A stretch of 47,281 bases of DNA from Planctomycetaceae bacterium (GTDB lineage Bacteria > Planctomycetota > Planctomycetia > Planctomycetales > Planctomycetaceae): contig JAGQQE010000008.1 of NCBI GenBank assembly GCA_020426345.1, forward strand, positions 1 to 47,281, given 5' to 3'. The position numbers were made by a program, and so were the translations under genes. Positions 16,527-27,554 of this stretch are shown here, one piece after another. Position 1 is the first letter of the stretch; the number at the start of each line of letters is the position of its first letter. The notes under the pieces are model-generated. The model saw only the letters and a program-made list of their open reading frames with translations, was not told where the DNA came from and did no database searches.

Positions 16527-18008
16527 ATGAATCGTCGACTCTGGATTTGCAGATTGGTGTTGATGGTCTCCGCCCAGCTTGCATGCCTCGGCAATGCAGA
16601 GGCCGACACTCGCCCGGGTATCATCATGATCTTGTGTGATGATCTTGGCTATGGCGATCTGGGTGTCCATGGGCATCCCCACATCCAGACTCCCAATATC
16701 GACGCCCTCGCAAATGAGGGGATTCGATTCACGAATTTTTACTCAGCCGCACCGGTTTGTTCGCCTTCGCGCGTGGGCCTGATGACCGGCCGCAGCCCGA
16801 ATCGGGCCGGAGTCTATGACTGGATCCCTGAAGTACGGGGCAATAAACCACCGCAGAAAGAGGATGCTCGCGAACTTGTCCATATGCGTCGAGAAGAAGT
16901 CACCGTGCCACAACTTCTCAGGAGGGCAGGGTATGCAACCTGCATGGCAGGCAAGTGGCACTGCAACAGTCGATTCAATCACGCTGCTCAGCCTCAACCC
17001 GGGGATGCTGGTTTCGATCACTGGCTGGCGACCCAGAACAACGCCGGACCGTCGCACGAGAACCCGGCCAACTACGTGCGAAATGGTGAATGGATTGGCA
17101 AACAGGAGGGCTTTAGTTGCCAGATTGCAACCACAGAGGCGATGACATGGCTGGAGAAACAAAACAAAGATCACTCAGATCAACCGTTCTTCATTTACCT
17201 CGCATTTCACGAACCGCACGAACCGGTGGCGTCACCTCGGGATCTGGTGGAAAAATATCTTCCCGTCTCACAAAACGAAGATCAGGCCCAGTATTACGCC
17301 AACGTTCATAACATCGACCTGGCGGTGGGGCGAGTCATCGAAACGCTCGACAGGCTCAGGCTTCGGGAAAATACACTGGTTGTTTTCAGTGCGGACAATG
17401 GCCCCGAGACGCTCAACAGGTACCGAACGGCCAATCGGAGCTGGGGAACGACGGCACATCTTCGCGGAATGAAACTGCATACGCACGACGGTGGATTTCA
17501 CGTTGCCGGAATTATGAGCTGGCCGGCTGCGATCAGGTCCGGACGAGTCATCGACGCTCCTGCTTCCGCACTGGATATGCTTCCGACATTTTGTGAGCTG
17601 GCCGGCCAGCCACTGCCAGCAGGTCGAAATTTTGATGGCGTCAGTCTGGCATCGCTCATTTCTGACGACAAGTTGCCGGAACGCCCTCGACCACTTCTCT
17701 GGGCCTACTACAACGCCATCAACGACGCCCGAGTGGCAATGCGACACGGACCCTGGAAAGTGCTGGCTCGCCTGGATGGCGGCAGCGTACCCAAAATGGA
17801 AAACCTGACTCCCGAAGGCCTGAAGACCGTACGCGAAGCCCAGTTGACCGACTTCGAAATCTACAACGTCGAAAACGATCCCGGCGAGACGCGAAACCTC
17901 TACCACCGCGATCTGGCGGAACAAAATCATCTGATCGAGCTTTTCGAAAGCCACTATCGTGAACTCGTCGCTGATTCGCCCGCGTGGAAAAATCAGCAGG
18001 AACAATAG
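16527..18008 (+). CDS. Secreted type I sulfatase
   Basis: The 493-residue protein has a signal peptide (cleavage near NAEA, residue 26) and then the sulfatase core: IIMILCDDLGYGDLG supplies the metal aspartates D38/D39. CSPSR at 78-82 holds the cysteine that is converted to formylglycine, so it is a Cys-type enzyme needing a maturase encoded elsewhere. GKWHC and SADNGPE are the further conserved blocks. Planctomycetes use such enzymes to desulfate algal and animal polysaccharides in the periplasm. The substrate cannot be read from the sequence. It is followed after 4 bp by moxR, so the two may share a transcript without an obvious functional link. Confidence 0.93.
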   Translation: MNRRLWICRLVLMVSAQLACLGNAEADTRPGIIMILCDDLGYGDLGVHGHPHIQTPNIDALANEGIRFTNFYSAAPVCSPSRVGLMTGRSPNRAGVYDWIPEVRGNKPPQKEDARELVHMRREEVTVPQLLRRAGYATCMAGKWHCNSRFNHAAQPQPGDAGFDHWLATQNNAGPSHENPANYVRNGEWIGKQEGFSCQIATTEAMTWLEKQNKDHSDQPFFIYLAFHEPHEPVASPRDLVEKYLPVSQNEDQAQYYANVHNIDLAVGRVIETLDRLRLRENTLVVFSADNGPETLNRYRTANRSWGTTAHLRGMKLHTHDGGFHVAGIMSWPAAIRSGRVIDAPASALDMLPTFCELAGQPLPAGRNFDGVSLASLISDDKLPERPRPLLWAYYNAINDARVAMRHGPWKVLARLDGGSVPKMENLTPEGLKTVREAQLTDFEIYNVENDPGETRNLYHRDLAEQNHLIELFESHYRELVADSPAWKNQQEQ

Positions 18009-18012
18009 ACTC

Positions 18013-18981
18013 GTGTCATTCGCTAATACATCAGAGTTGGCTCGCCGTGTCAGCGACCTTCGAAGTCGGACTCGCAAAGCTGTCGATCAGGTTGTTGTCG
18101 GGCTCGATGACGTCACCGACCAGATGCTGATGGCATTGCTTGCCGGTGGTCATGTACTGCTGGAAGGCGTGCCCGGTACGGCAAAAACAACGCTTTGTCG
18201 AACGTTTTCAGCCGTCCTTGGTCTGCACTACGAACGTGTTCAGTTCACACCGGATTTACTGCCGTCAGACGTGACCGGAACACAGGTGCTGGATCGGCAG
18301 ACAAGCGACTTTGTCTTGCGGAAAGGGCCCGTGTTTTGCCAACTGCTGCTCGCAGACGAATTGAACCGCGCGCCGGCGCGGACGCAGTCGTCGCTTCTGG
18401 AGGCCATGCAGGAACGACAGGTGACCATCGAAGGTCATACATTGCCGTTGCCCCATCCGTTCATGGTCCTTGCCACTCAGAACCCAATCGAACAGGAAGG
18501 CGTCTATCGGCTACCAGAAGCACAACTGGACCGTTTTCTTTTCCGCATCCACGTTGGCTATCCCGCGAGGGAACAGGAAGTCAACATGCTGGAGCTGCAT
18601 AGCCATCAGATTTCGATACCGTCTGCGGTCACGAATGCCGAAGAAATCAGCGGTATTCAGCATCAGATAGACACGGTCTACGGAACTCGCGAGCTCCAGG
18701 AATACATTGTCGATCTGGCTCGAAAAAGTCGCGAGCATCCGGACCTGGTTCTGGGAGCCAGCCCGAGGGCGGCGATCAGTCTGATGAAGGCATCGCGAGT
18801 TCATGCGCTCATGTGCGGTCGGGAATATCTGACCCACGAAGATATTCAGCGAGTCTGTTTGCCCGTACTGGCCCACCGCCTGATCATGAGACCTGAAGCT
18901 GAAATGGACGGACGTTCTGTTGACGAGGTCATTCAGCAGGTCATCCAGTCCGTCCCGGTACTGAAGAGCAGTTTGCAATGA
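18013..18981 (+). CDS. MoxR family AAA+ ATPase
   Basis: I choose the GTG at 18013, four bases past the sulfatase stop and preceded by CAGGAA. An ATG at 17959 would overlap the sulfatase. The 322-residue protein has Walker A (GVPGTAKT, 52-59), Walker B (LLLADELNRA, 111-120), the sensor segment (LATQNPIEQEG) and the MoxR-typical YRLPEAQLDRF. MoxR ATPases act as chaperone-like activators of VWA/DUF58 partners. Here the gene overlaps the following DUF58 gene by ATGA, so the two are coupled. This is the classic MoxR-DUF58 core, as in aerotolerance (Bat) clusters, though no VWA protein is seen. Confidence 0.93.
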   Translation: MSFANTSELARRVSDLRSRTRKAVDQVVVGLDDVTDQMLMALLAGGHVLLEGVPGTAKTTLCRTFSAVLGLHYERVQFTPDLLPSDVTGTQVLDRQTSDFVLRKGPVFCQLLLADELNRAPARTQSSLLEAMQERQVTIEGHTLPLPHPFMVLATQNPIEQEGVYRLPEAQLDRFLFRIHVGYPAREQEVNMLELHSHQISIPSAVTNAEEISGIQHQIDTVYGTRELQEYIVDLARKSREHPDLVLGASPRAAISLMKASRVHALMCGREYLTHEDIQRVCLPVLAHRLIMRPEAEMDGRSVDEVIQQVIQSVPVLKSSLQ

Positions 18982-20792
18982 TGACCGCACGGGCCAGGTG
19001 GTTGGTGCTGCCGGGGGCTGTAGGGCTGTTTCTCGGCATGTTGCGGGGACAGATGGGGCTCGCCACACTTTCACTGTCAGTCCTGATCTGGATTATCACG
19101 GAATGGGCCGTCTTCTGCTGGCGCGTCTGGTACCAGTTGCCCGGGCTGCGTGTGAGTCGGACCGTCAACGGTCGATCCGGGACCGGCGGCGTACTCTGGT
19201 GTGGACGCCCGGTGCATGTGACTGTTAAGCTGGAATCCGCTTCGGGCTTCATTCATCCCATTCTGCGCATCAAAGATGTCCTTCCCGAAAATGTCGAGCT
19301 GCTCAGCGAAAGTCCCCGGGATCCTCAGGTATTCATTGAGTCTGCGGCTGCAGGCCGCGAAATGTCCGCTGCGAATTCAGCGATCGAGGCACGAACGGGT
19401 AATCAGCTTTCAGTCATTGTTGGCGTGCCCGAGATTTCGTGGTCGTACACGGTACGAATGCGTGGCGCTGGTAAAATGCTGCTGCCGGGTCTTCGTCTGA
19501 CTATACAGGATGCACTTGGGTTTTTTCGGGTTGAACGGTTCATCGATCTGCGGCAGGAATTTCGCGTTCTTCCGAATTACGCCGAAACCGATTCACCCCA
19601 GTCGATGATCAAACGCACCAACGCCCTGTCGCAGCATGGTATTCACCGACTCCAGCGATCGGGTATGGGTTCAGAATTGCTGGAATTGCGGGAATATGTA
19701 CCGGGGGATCCGCCAAAGTCCATTGCCTGGAAAGTCTCCGCCCGCAGAGACAAACTGATGACTCGACAGTACGAATCAGAAGTTCCCGTCCGGGTTCAGC
19801 TGATACTTGATGGAACCATCGGAACCCGTTTGGGAGGTTTCGGCCGACGGCTGATCGACCAAATGAACTTTGTGGCCTGCAGCGTCGCGAAGTCGGCGAT
19901 CTCTGCAGGCGACCCGGTCGGGGCCGTTTTGTTTGACGAACGTGGTCAACGCCGGATCAAACCAGGGAATGGCGATAAGGGCTTCTACAGTCTGGTGGAA
20001 GCATTTTCTGAGTTCAGTGTTCCGCCACCAGCACCTCCCATCAAACTGACCCCCGAACTGCTGAACACGGCCACCAATGTTTGTGGAGAACGGTTTCCGG
20101 AATTGATGGATGATCGTTTCAACCAGGTGCCTTTTGCCTTGTTTCCCATTTCACCGTGGAAACGTCGGATCCATCACGTTCGCAGCATGCTGGCCGGAGC
20201 GTTTGCAGAAATCTTTGCGCTCGGGCCTGCAACCCAGGTGAGGCTGATTTATGACGACGCGATGATGGGCCTTTATATGCAGCATTTTCTGGTGCTGACC
20301 GGTATGTCGTGGATGGAACCTGTGATCCCGCCGCGTGAACGAGGATTTCATGACGGCATGGCTCGCATGGAACTCCTGAGCGACGCCGTGCGAACAACGG
20401 TTGCCCACGCTCGCGACAATGAAGTCCTTGTCATACTTTCGGATCTGCTCGATTGTGCTCCTGCAATCTCACATCTGTTGCCAGCCCTTCGCATGGCGCG
20501 AGGGCGGCATCATCGGGTCGCAGTCGTCTGCCCATCGCCCACTTTTGTTCGTCCCGGTCCTGCGAATACCACCCCCCGCAGAGATGATGTGGCAGATTTG
20601 CTGTTTGCGGCCGAACAAATTCGAAACCGTGAATTAAAGCAGCGAATGAACCGCGAACTTCGACGGTTGGGAATTGCCGTATCGATGTCCGGCGAATCGA
20701 ACGCCATTCGAATGGTGATGGCCGAAACAGAACTCGCTCGATCAGGACGAACTGCTGGTTCAAGCGTCCGTGCTGCCGGAGTTCGAACATGA
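18978..20792 (+). CDS. Membrane-anchored DUF58 protein
   Basis: This 604-residue protein starts with two close membrane helices (about 8-25 and 30-50), followed by an extracytoplasmic-type beta domain (about 60-190). The DUF58 core sits at about 230-270 with ELREYVPGDPPKSIAWK and RQYESE. The C-terminal part continues as a VWA-like fold (VQLILDG...; VILSDLLDC). Its start overlaps moxR and its stop overlaps the next gene, so all three are coupled. DUF58 proteins are MoxR clients of unclear biochemical role in envelope or stress functions. At 604 residues it is longer than most DUF58 proteins (300-450), owing to a ~100-residue insert rich in Pro and Met after residue 350. Confidence 0.88.
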   Translation: MMTARARWLVLPGAVGLFLGMLRGQMGLATLSLSVLIWIITEWAVFCWRVWYQLPGLRVSRTVNGRSGTGGVLWCGRPVHVTVKLESASGFIHPILRIKDVLPENVELLSESPRDPQVFIESAAAGREMSAANSAIEARTGNQLSVIVGVPEISWSYTVRMRGAGKMLLPGLRLTIQDALGFFRVERFIDLRQEFRVLPNYAETDSPQSMIKRTNALSQHGIHRLQRSGMGSELLELREYVPGDPPKSIAWKVSARRDKLMTRQYESEVPVRVQLILDGTIGTRLGGFGRRLIDQMNFVACSVAKSAISAGDPVGAVLFDERGQRRIKPGNGDKGFYSLVEAFSEFSVPPPAPPIKLTPELLNTATNVCGERFPELMDDRFNQVPFALFPISPWKRRIHHVRSMLAGAFAEIFALGPATQVRLIYDDAMMGLYMQHFLVLTGMSWMEPVIPPRERGFHDGMARMELLSDAVRTTVAHARDNEVLVILSDLLDCAPAISHLLPALRMARGRHHRVAVVCPSPTFVRPGPANTTPRRDDVADLLFAAEQIRNRELKQRMNRELRRLGIAVSMSGESNAIRMVMAETELARSGRTAGSSVRAAGVRT

Positions 20793-21625
20793 CACAAACC
20801 CGTACTTCCTCACGCAGCTGTTCGTCCTATGCTGTCAACAAGAGCGGTCTGATGTTTCAACTGATCGCATACGTCCTGCTGACGCTCGGCACAGGAGTTC
20901 TGGTTGGAACGTCCAGCTTCGAGGCTTCACGCATTGCTGTGTCGCTGCGACTGATCTTTGCCGCCGTACTGCTGCTTTCGGTGAAGCGATGGACGGGCAC
21001 AATACTGCTGGTCTTCATTCAAATCGATCTTTTCTCCAGTGAATCGCGTCAACTTGGCGGCGGCATGGGCTACCTCGTGTCCGACATGCTGGTGTTGAGC
21101 CTTATCCTGTTTGTCAGCCGGTATCGATTACTGCGTCAAACAACAAGTTCGGGTTTGATGGCGATGCTCCGAAGCCTCTGGTTCGACGAACCTGAACCTT
21201 CAAACAGTCCGAGAGCCTCAAACACCAGTGCCAGCGAACAGTCGGCTGCTGCTTCCGCCATTGGCAGGTCGGCGTTGTCCGCAGGGTTTGGCCTGACAAG
21301 GTTGCTGGTGGCATGTGTTGCAGCAGTGGTCATCCTGATGATCCTGCCGCCTTCGGCAGGGAGAGACGAATGGCTGGTCAATTCGTCCGGGAATTCCGTT
21401 TTTCTCTGGCCGGGCCCTTTCCTCCTGACCTGCCTGCTGGGCCTGCTCATTTTATTGACCGAAATCACCTGGCGGCAGCAAACAGAATCGCAGTCCAGCC
21501 AGTATGCGCGTTCTGCATTTCTTAAGGCTCACAACCCAGACCTGCGCCGAATTGTTGTCCGACGACTGAAACTCCTGACAAAACGTCGGCCAAAAGCCAA
21601 AGTTTCAGACAACGCCGAAAGCTAA
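20789..21625 (+). CDS. Membrane protein of the MoxR-DUF58 operon, function unknown
   Basis: The 278-residue protein overlaps the DUF58 gene by ATGA. I see at least five hydrophobic segments (about 22-45, 50-62, 64-80, 95-110, 172-190 and 205-225), split by a Ser/Pro/Ala-rich cytoplasmic linker near 130-160. The C-terminus is a strongly basic tail ([14 protein letters not shown]). No catalytic motif is evident. In comparable clusters this slot is often filled by a membrane subunit placed before a transglutaminase-like protein, which is absent here. Operon position suggests a structural partner of the DUF58 protein. Confidence 0.8.
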   Translation: MTQTRTSSRSCSSYAVNKSGLMFQLIAYVLLTLGTGVLVGTSSFEASRIAVSLRLIFAAVLLLSVKRWTGTILLVFIQIDLFSSESRQLGGGMGYLVSDMLVLSLILFVSRYRLLRQTTSSGLMAMLRSLWFDEPEPSNSPRASNTSASEQSAAASAIGRSALSAGFGLTRLLVACVAAVVILMILPPSAGRDEWLVNSSGNSVFLWPGPFLLTCLLGLLILLTEITWRQQTESQSSQYARSAFLKAHNPDLRRIVVRRLKLLTKRRPKAKVSDNAES

Positions 21626-21753
21626 TGCCAGGAAAGTATCCCTGGATGGCATCGCACGAATTCCTGCGTCGATATAAGATGGCAGGAAAACTCACAGGGA
21701 ACGGCTGTTTGAAGGTGCGAAACCTCCCGATTCTCTGCCCCAGGCAAAAAATC

Positions 21754-23022
21754 ATGCGAAGCGAATCCGAAGTCCTTTTCGAAGACAACCCGTTCAACAT
21801 CCCAGTCGCAGAACGTGTCAAACGCCTGCCACCGTATCTGTTTGGAGCGATCAATAAACGCAAATACCAGCTTCGCGTGGCCGGTGTCGATGTTATCGAT
21901 CTGGGGATGGGAAATCCTACTGATCCGCCAGACCCGCTGATCGTTCAGAAGATTGAGGAAGCTCTTGTTGATCCTCGCAACCATCGGTATTCGGTATCGA
22001 ATGGTATTGGCAACCTTCGCAAAGAAGTGTCGGCGAGATACTGGAAACGCTACGGTGTTCGGCTCGACCCCAATGACGAAGTGCTCGCCTGTCTGGGCTC
22101 GAAAGAAGGCTTCAGCCATATGTGCCTGGCGCTGATGGGTCCAGGCGATACAGCAATTGTCCCCGCACCTTCATTTCCGATTCACGTCTATGCCGTCATG
22201 CTGGCTTCCGGCAACGTGATCGCTCTCGACGTGCGTGATCCGGAGAAATTCCTCCGGAATATCGCTTACACCTGCGAACATCTGGTACCTAAACCCAAAG
22301 TGGTGGTGGTCAACTTTCCTCACAATCCATCGTCCACGATCATTGAACAGGATTTTTACGTCGAACTTGTGAGACTAGCAAAGAAGCACAATTTCCTTGT
22401 GATCAGCGACTTTGCCTATGCAGACATTTGCTATGACGGCTATGTCGCACCGAGTTTTCTTGCGACTCCCGGCGCCCTGGATGTGGGTGTGGAAATGACC
22501 TCGATGAGCAAGAGTTACAGCATGGCTGGCTGGCGCATCGGCTTTTGCTGTGGTAATCCTGAAATGGTCCGCGCGCTGGCCACCATTAAAGGCTACTACG
22601 ACTACGGAATCTTTCAGCCCATCCAGATCGCCGCCATCGTTGCCATGCGACACTGCGACGCCGCCATCGAAAGTCTGGCCACTGAATACCAAAGTCGCAG
22701 AGATGTGCTTTGCGAAGGACTGTCTCGCCTGGGCTGGAATGTGACAGTCCCCAAAGCCGGAATGTTCGTTTGGGCGGAGATTCCGGAACCATGGCGGAAG
22801 ATGGGGTCGATCGAATTCGCGATGAAGCTTTTGAATGAAGGCGGAGTGGCTGTCAGCCCGGGGCGTGGTTTCGGACCCGAAGGTGAGGGCTGTCTGCGAC
22901 TGGCGATTGTGGAAAATTCACAACGACTTCGTCAGGCCGTCCGCCAGATCGATAAATGTCTTTCAGCCACGAATGTCGACGGCACTACGGCAACGGATGC
23001 ATCCAGCGATGCGGCGGAATAG
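21754..23022 (+). CDS. Class I/II aminotransferase (AlaC-like alanine-synthesising type)
   Basis: The start at the ATG at 21754 gives 422 residues beginning close to the family-typical [14 protein letters not shown]. An upstream ATG at 21625, overlapping the previous stop, would add 43 unrelated residues. The fold-type I motifs are all present: [11 protein letters not shown], the asparagine in FPHNPSS (N191 region), ISDFAYAD with the pyridine-nitrogen Asp, the PLP lysine K253 in [15 protein letters not shown], and the substrate-carboxylate Arg in [10 protein letters not shown]. This arrangement matches AlaC/YfdZ-type transaminases, which form alanine from pyruvate and glutamate; LL-DAP aminotransferase-like activity cannot be excluded. 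Its presence inside a DUF58 cluster appears incidental. Confidence 0.9.
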   Translation: MRSESEVLFEDNPFNIPVAERVKRLPPYLFGAINKRKYQLRVAGVDVIDLGMGNPTDPPDPLIVQKIEEALVDPRNHRYSVSNGIGNLRKEVSARYWKRYGVRLDPNDEVLACLGSKEGFSHMCLALMGPGDTAIVPAPSFPIHVYAVMLASGNVIALDVRDPEKFLRNIAYTCEHLVPKPKVVVVNFPHNPSSTIIEQDFYVELVRLAKKHNFLVISDFAYADICYDGYVAPSFLATPGALDVGVEMTSMSKSYSMAGWRIGFCCGNPEMVRALATIKGYYDYGIFQPIQIAAIVAMRHCDAAIESLATEYQSRRDVLCEGLSRLGWNVTVPKAGMFVWAEIPEPWRKMGSIEFAMKLLNEGGVAVSPGRGFGPEGEGCLRLAIVENSQRLRQAVRQIDKCLSATNVDGTTATDASSDAAE

Positions 23023-23168
23023 ACTGTATGGACAACCAGTCCGTTTGTCGGGCGTGCGGCCACTGAAGTTCTGCAAGTCCCGCCCATACTTCGATGCAAC
23101 TGCCGGTGCGAACAGCGGTTGTCGAAGTCCTGACGAAGCGTGAACAGGTTTGTCCGAACAGGAATCTC

Positions 23169-24062
<894 letters not shown>

Positions 24063-24133
24063 AGGACAGGCACAATCTCTGTCGAATACCTGCTCCGCCG
24101 TTACGGCGAGATTGAGTATCGGAACGAGACGTT

Positions 24134-27100
24134 CTAGGAAATTCGGTATTTCTTGCACTTGCTGTAAAACGTACTGCGAGGCAGATTCAGGTGGCGGGCA
24201 GCAAGCGCTTTGTTGCCAGCTGCATCTCGAAGTGCTTTCTTCAGCAGTGCCGCCTCACCCGCCGGATCAATGTCATCGGGAATGATGACTTTGGCCGAGT
24301 ACACTTCGTTTACTCGCTCTTTCCCTGATATCGTTTCAGACTGTTCTCGACCAATGACCATCGGTATCGGCTGTTCGTAAACAATACGCTTCCGAGTCGA
24401 TTTCCGAATCTCCAGTGGAAGATCAGCAAGCGTGACGACGTCACTGTCGGCCATCACCACGGCTCGCTCCATCACGTTTTCCAGTTCGCGGACGTTTCCC
24501 GGCCATGTGTGCTGTTCTAAAGCTTCCAGTGCGTCGGGCTCGATCTGTCGAATTTGTTTTCGTGCCTTCTGTGATGACCGGCTGAGGAAAAAGAAGACCA
24601 GTTCGATCAGATCTTCTCTGCGTTCGCGAAGTGGCGGCAAAGTGACAGAAACCACGTTGAGCCGATAAAACAGGTCTTCGCGGAAATCCCCCTTCGCAAT
24701 CATGGCCTCCAGATCTCGATTCGTCGCAGCGATCAGGCGAACGTCAACATGAACAGTCTTGTCGCTTCCCACTGGCTCAAAACAGCGTTCCTGCAATACC
24801 CGGAGTAATTTGACCTGTGTTTCGTGCGAAACATCCCCGATTTCATCCAGAAACAACGTTCCTCCGTTCGCAGCCTGAAATCGCCCTTCCTTGTCAGCAT
24901 GCGCCCCCGTAAATGCGCCCTTCACGTGACCAAAAAGTTCGCTTTCGAGCAATGAACTCGACAACGCCGCACAATTGACACAGATCAGTGGCTTGTCGCG
25001 ACGATCGCTGTTGCGGTGAATGACTCTCGCCAGAAGTTCTTTACCGGTACCACTTTCTCCCCTCACCAGAACGGTTGAAAGGCTACGTGAAACCTTGCGT
25101 ACCTGAGTCAGCACTTCTGCCAGCGAGGTGCTGTTTCCGCGAATTCCTTCGCGATCGAAATCTTCGTCACTCGATGTGATCAGTGTTTGGCCTGCATCAC
25201 GCTGCAACGACGTCAGTTCTGCGCGCAGCATCGCCACCTGGCGCTGCTGTTCTGCAATGCGATCAACCTTGACCTTGAGCTCAGCATCCAGGCGTGCCAT
25301 CGTTTGATTCGCACGCGAACTATGCAATGCCAGCACGCTCATCTGCCCAATGGCATGAAGAAAAGCAATATCTTCAGCCGTGTACTGCGTACCGCTCTTG
25401 CGACGACCAACCAGAATCAAACCATGCAGTCCGCCTTCATCCTCCAGAAAACAGGCCAGCTCAGCCTTCAGTTCATGCAGTAGCTGCTGAACGGGTGACA
25501 TCGATACGCGGGAGATAGACGGTATCCGCTGTACAACCATTTCGTCAGCGCGAGTGATCGGAAGTCGCTCTGCCTTTAAGGTCGACGGCGCGCCGGGGGC
25601 TGATCGCACACCAATCAGCCGGTAGGCTCCTGATCCGTCACGCACATACATACATGCGGACGAAGCATCGATGACTTCCTGACAGGTGCGCAACGTGATT
25701 TCCGACATCACAGACGGGTCTGCAAGGTAACCAGCCGCGCGGTTGAGTTGCTGAAGGGTTCGGTCCAGCTGATACTTCTCACTGAAGAATCGGCGGTCTA
25801 CCACGGACTGCAATCGATCGCGTACCCACAGGCTCAGCGAAGCAGCCAACAGCAGGATCAGGAACAGGGAAATCTGCTGAGCCGTCGATGAGTTCAGCGG
25901 CAGGTTGTAGGCGTGAGCGGCAACACCACCTATCGCAAGGCAGGTACAGAATCCTCCGGATACAAGAAGAGACATCATGGAGTACCGTCGGCTTTTCTCC
26001 AGGGTGTCGTCTGCCAGAATTAACCGATGCCGTAACATCCCGTTCGCATAGGCTGCCATAAAGATCATGCTGGCAGCGAACATTGGTTTATGTGCAGCTC
26101 CCAATGCAAAGGCGACGGATTCGAACATCGCCAGGAACAGCGTGTAACCAATGGGGATGGAAGCAATGGCCGCCGCGGCCAGAATGGTCAGTACCTGGCT
26201 TCGTTCCCGAGGAGCGTTGATTCGGAACAAACTTGTTGCCAGCACGGCTACCGTCAACATGAAGTAGATTGCAGCAATGCCGATTGCAATATGTACCAGG
26301 CATCTCAGGGCGTACAGAAGCCAGGTGGACAGAGTGACCAGGTCAAGGTCGGCTGTACCACCCCACGCAAGATACCTCGCCAGAAGAGTTGTCTTCTGAA
26401 GGGCGTTGAGCGTTCCGTCGACACCGGTGGTTCCGTTCAGACACCAGGCTGACCAGTAGACGATCACAAGAGCGACGGTCATGAAGACCGCAGGCCCGAA
26501 CAAGATCCACTGAAAAGTACGACGACGTTCCCGGATGAATTCCGGTTCCACCGGAAACACCAGAAAGAAATTCAACACCATCGCGGGCAACAACATGGCA
26601 CAGATAATGAAAGGAATGTTCAGCAACGGTGAACCTGTGAGGATCCACCAGTGGAATCCCCCGACGAATGCGCCCATTGATGCACAGGACATCAGACAGA
26701 AGTTCTGTGCCACCCGGTCAAACGGACGATGCCAGTAAGCCGCCAGCGCAACTCCCAGAATGGCCAGCTGACAAACAAACCAGAATATCGTCATCGAAAT
26801 ATCAACAATCTCGACTGGGTGCACCGGCAGATAGATACGGTTCGCGAGGGCCATTCCCCCTTTGTTCACACTATCCTGACGGTGGAAGCGGATCTCGACC
26901 ATCCGCTCCGCTGCTGCATCCGGCTCTGTTCCAAATACCTCGACGATAGGAGGCACTGGCAATTCGCTGGGGTCAGAACCCGGGGAAAGTTGCCCACCCG
27001 GGGCAATCTTTGCAGATCGAATTGCGATGAGCTGATCGACAAAGTCCAGAAACGTCGTAACGCGTTTACCGTTCACTTCCACCAACCGATCACCAGGTGA

Positions 27101-27328
27101 CGGCTGGGGTGATACCTCGTCTGGTAACCGCTGTTGTTGGATGGTCACTCCACCCAGACGGTGCTCTGTCGGCAGGGTTGGCAACAAACAACGCAGGCCA
27201 ATGTCAGGAAATGTTGCGACGTACCACAGCACAACGACACTAAACGTCACAACAGCTCCGGTTGAAATGGCAACTATTGGACGCAGGTCGACTGCGTTCT
27301 CAGACAGTCTTGCAGACTTCCAGAGCAA
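24134..27328 (-). CDS. Membrane-embedded sigma-54 enhancer-binding protein with PDZ and GAF domains
   Basis: The 1064-residue protein begins with a TM helix (17-39) and a PDZ-like domain (about 56-110; GDRLVEVNGKRV). Then come about nine TM helices (176-500) ending in VVDRRFFSEKYQLDRTL, a linker typical of ComP-like sensor kinases. A GAF domain (about 530-670), a coiled coil (675-715), the sigma-54 AAA+ domain and a Fis-type HTH (1024-1064) follow. The AAA+ part is complete: Walker A GESGTGKE (757-764), GAFTGA (804-809), Walker B TLFLDEIGD, sensor II region WPGNVRELENVMERA. So it should contact sigma-54 and drive open-complex formation, while its input is extracytoplasmic or in the membrane. 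There is no receiver or kinase domain. The start is a TTG at 27328 with a weak ribosome binding site; no ATG lies upstream before an in-frame stop. Confidence 0.92.
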   Translation of the reverse strand: MLWKSARLSENAVDLRPIVAISTGAVVTFSVVVLWYVATFPDIGLRCLLPTLPTEHRLGGVTIQQQRLPDEVSPQPSPGDRLVEVNGKRVTTFLDFVDQLIAIRSAKIAPGGQLSPGSDPSELPVPPIVEVFGTEPDAAAERMVEIRFHRQDSVNKGGMALANRIYLPVHPVEIVDISMTIFWFVCQLAILGVALAAYWHRPFDRVAQNFCLMSCASMGAFVGGFHWWILTGSPLLNIPFIICAMLLPAMVLNFFLVFPVEPEFIRERRRTFQWILFGPAVFMTVALVIVYWSAWCLNGTTGVDGTLNALQKTTLLARYLAWGGTADLDLVTLSTWLLYALRCLVHIAIGIAAIYFMLTVAVLATSLFRINAPRERSQVLTILAAAAIASIPIGYTLFLAMFESVAFALGAAHKPMFAASMIFMAAYANGMLRHRLILADDTLEKSRRYSMMSLLVSGGFCTCLAIGGVAAHAYNLPLNSSTAQQISLFLILLLAASLSLWVRDRLQSVVDRRFFSEKYQLDRTLQQLNRAAGYLADPSVMSEITLRTCQEVIDASSACMYVRDGSGAYRLIGVRSAPGAPSTLKAERLPITRADEMVVQRIPSISRVSMSPVQQLLHELKAELACFLEDEGGLHGLILVGRRKSGTQYTAEDIAFLHAIGQMSVLALHSSRANQTMARLDAELKVKVDRIAEQQRQVAMLRAELTSLQRDAGQTLITSSDEDFDREGIRGNSTSLAEVLTQVRKVSRSLSTVLVRGESGTGKELLARVIHRNSDRRDKPLICVNCAALSSSLLESELFGHVKGAFTGAHADKEGRFQAANGGTLFLDEIGDVSHETQVKLLRVLQERCFEPVGSDKTVHVDVRLIAATNRDLEAMIAKGDFREDLFYRLNVVSVTLPPLRERREDLIELVFFFLSRSSQKARKQIRQIEPDALEALEQHTWPGNVRELENVMERAVVMADSDVVTLADLPLEIRKSTRKRIVYEQPIPMVIGREQSETISGKERVNEVYSAKVIIPDDIDPAGEAALLKKALRDAAGNKALAARHLNLPRSTFYSKCKKYRIS

Positions 27329-27362
27329 TGCAAAATACCCAAATTAGGCGTTTCCCGTCCAT

Positions 27363-27447
27363 TTCGGCGCTCGGCGCCGACAGATTTCAGCGCAATCTTA
27401 TCCGTTCAGCGCCGACAATTCAATAAATGAGATGTTCGGCGCCGTGA
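27363..27447. promoter_or_regulatory. Cluster of five TTCRGCGC motifs (putative activator-binding sites)
   Basis: TTCGGCGC at 27363, CTCGGCGCCGACA at 27370, TTCAGCGC at 27386, TTCAGCGCCGACA at 27405 and TTCGGCGCCGTGA at 27435. Three extend to the half-palindromic form YTCRGCGCCGWSA with a GGCGCC centre. They lie 110-190 bp upstream of the sigma-54-type promoter at 27555, the usual distance for enhancer sites, and straddle the predicted promoter of the activator gene itself. That they bind this activator is inference. Confidence 0.6.
27395..27423 (-). promoter_or_regulatory. Possible sigma-70 promoter of the sigma-54 activator gene
   Basis: On the minus strand TTGAAT (plus 27418-27423) and TAAGAT (27395-27400) are separated by exactly 17 bp, each matching four of six consensus bases. 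Transcription would start about 60 bp upstream of the TTG at 27328. One TTCRGCGC site fills the spacer and others follow the -10 box, so the bound activator could repress its own gene. Confidence 0.45.
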
Positions 27448-27554
27448 TATTCCGCATGAACAACTGGTGGGTTTTCGACAAAAGCTGAGGCCCACAGGAG
27501 ATCCAGCGGGCGTTTCGGTAATTCTTGCAGAAAAGCCTGGTAGATTGGCATTAA

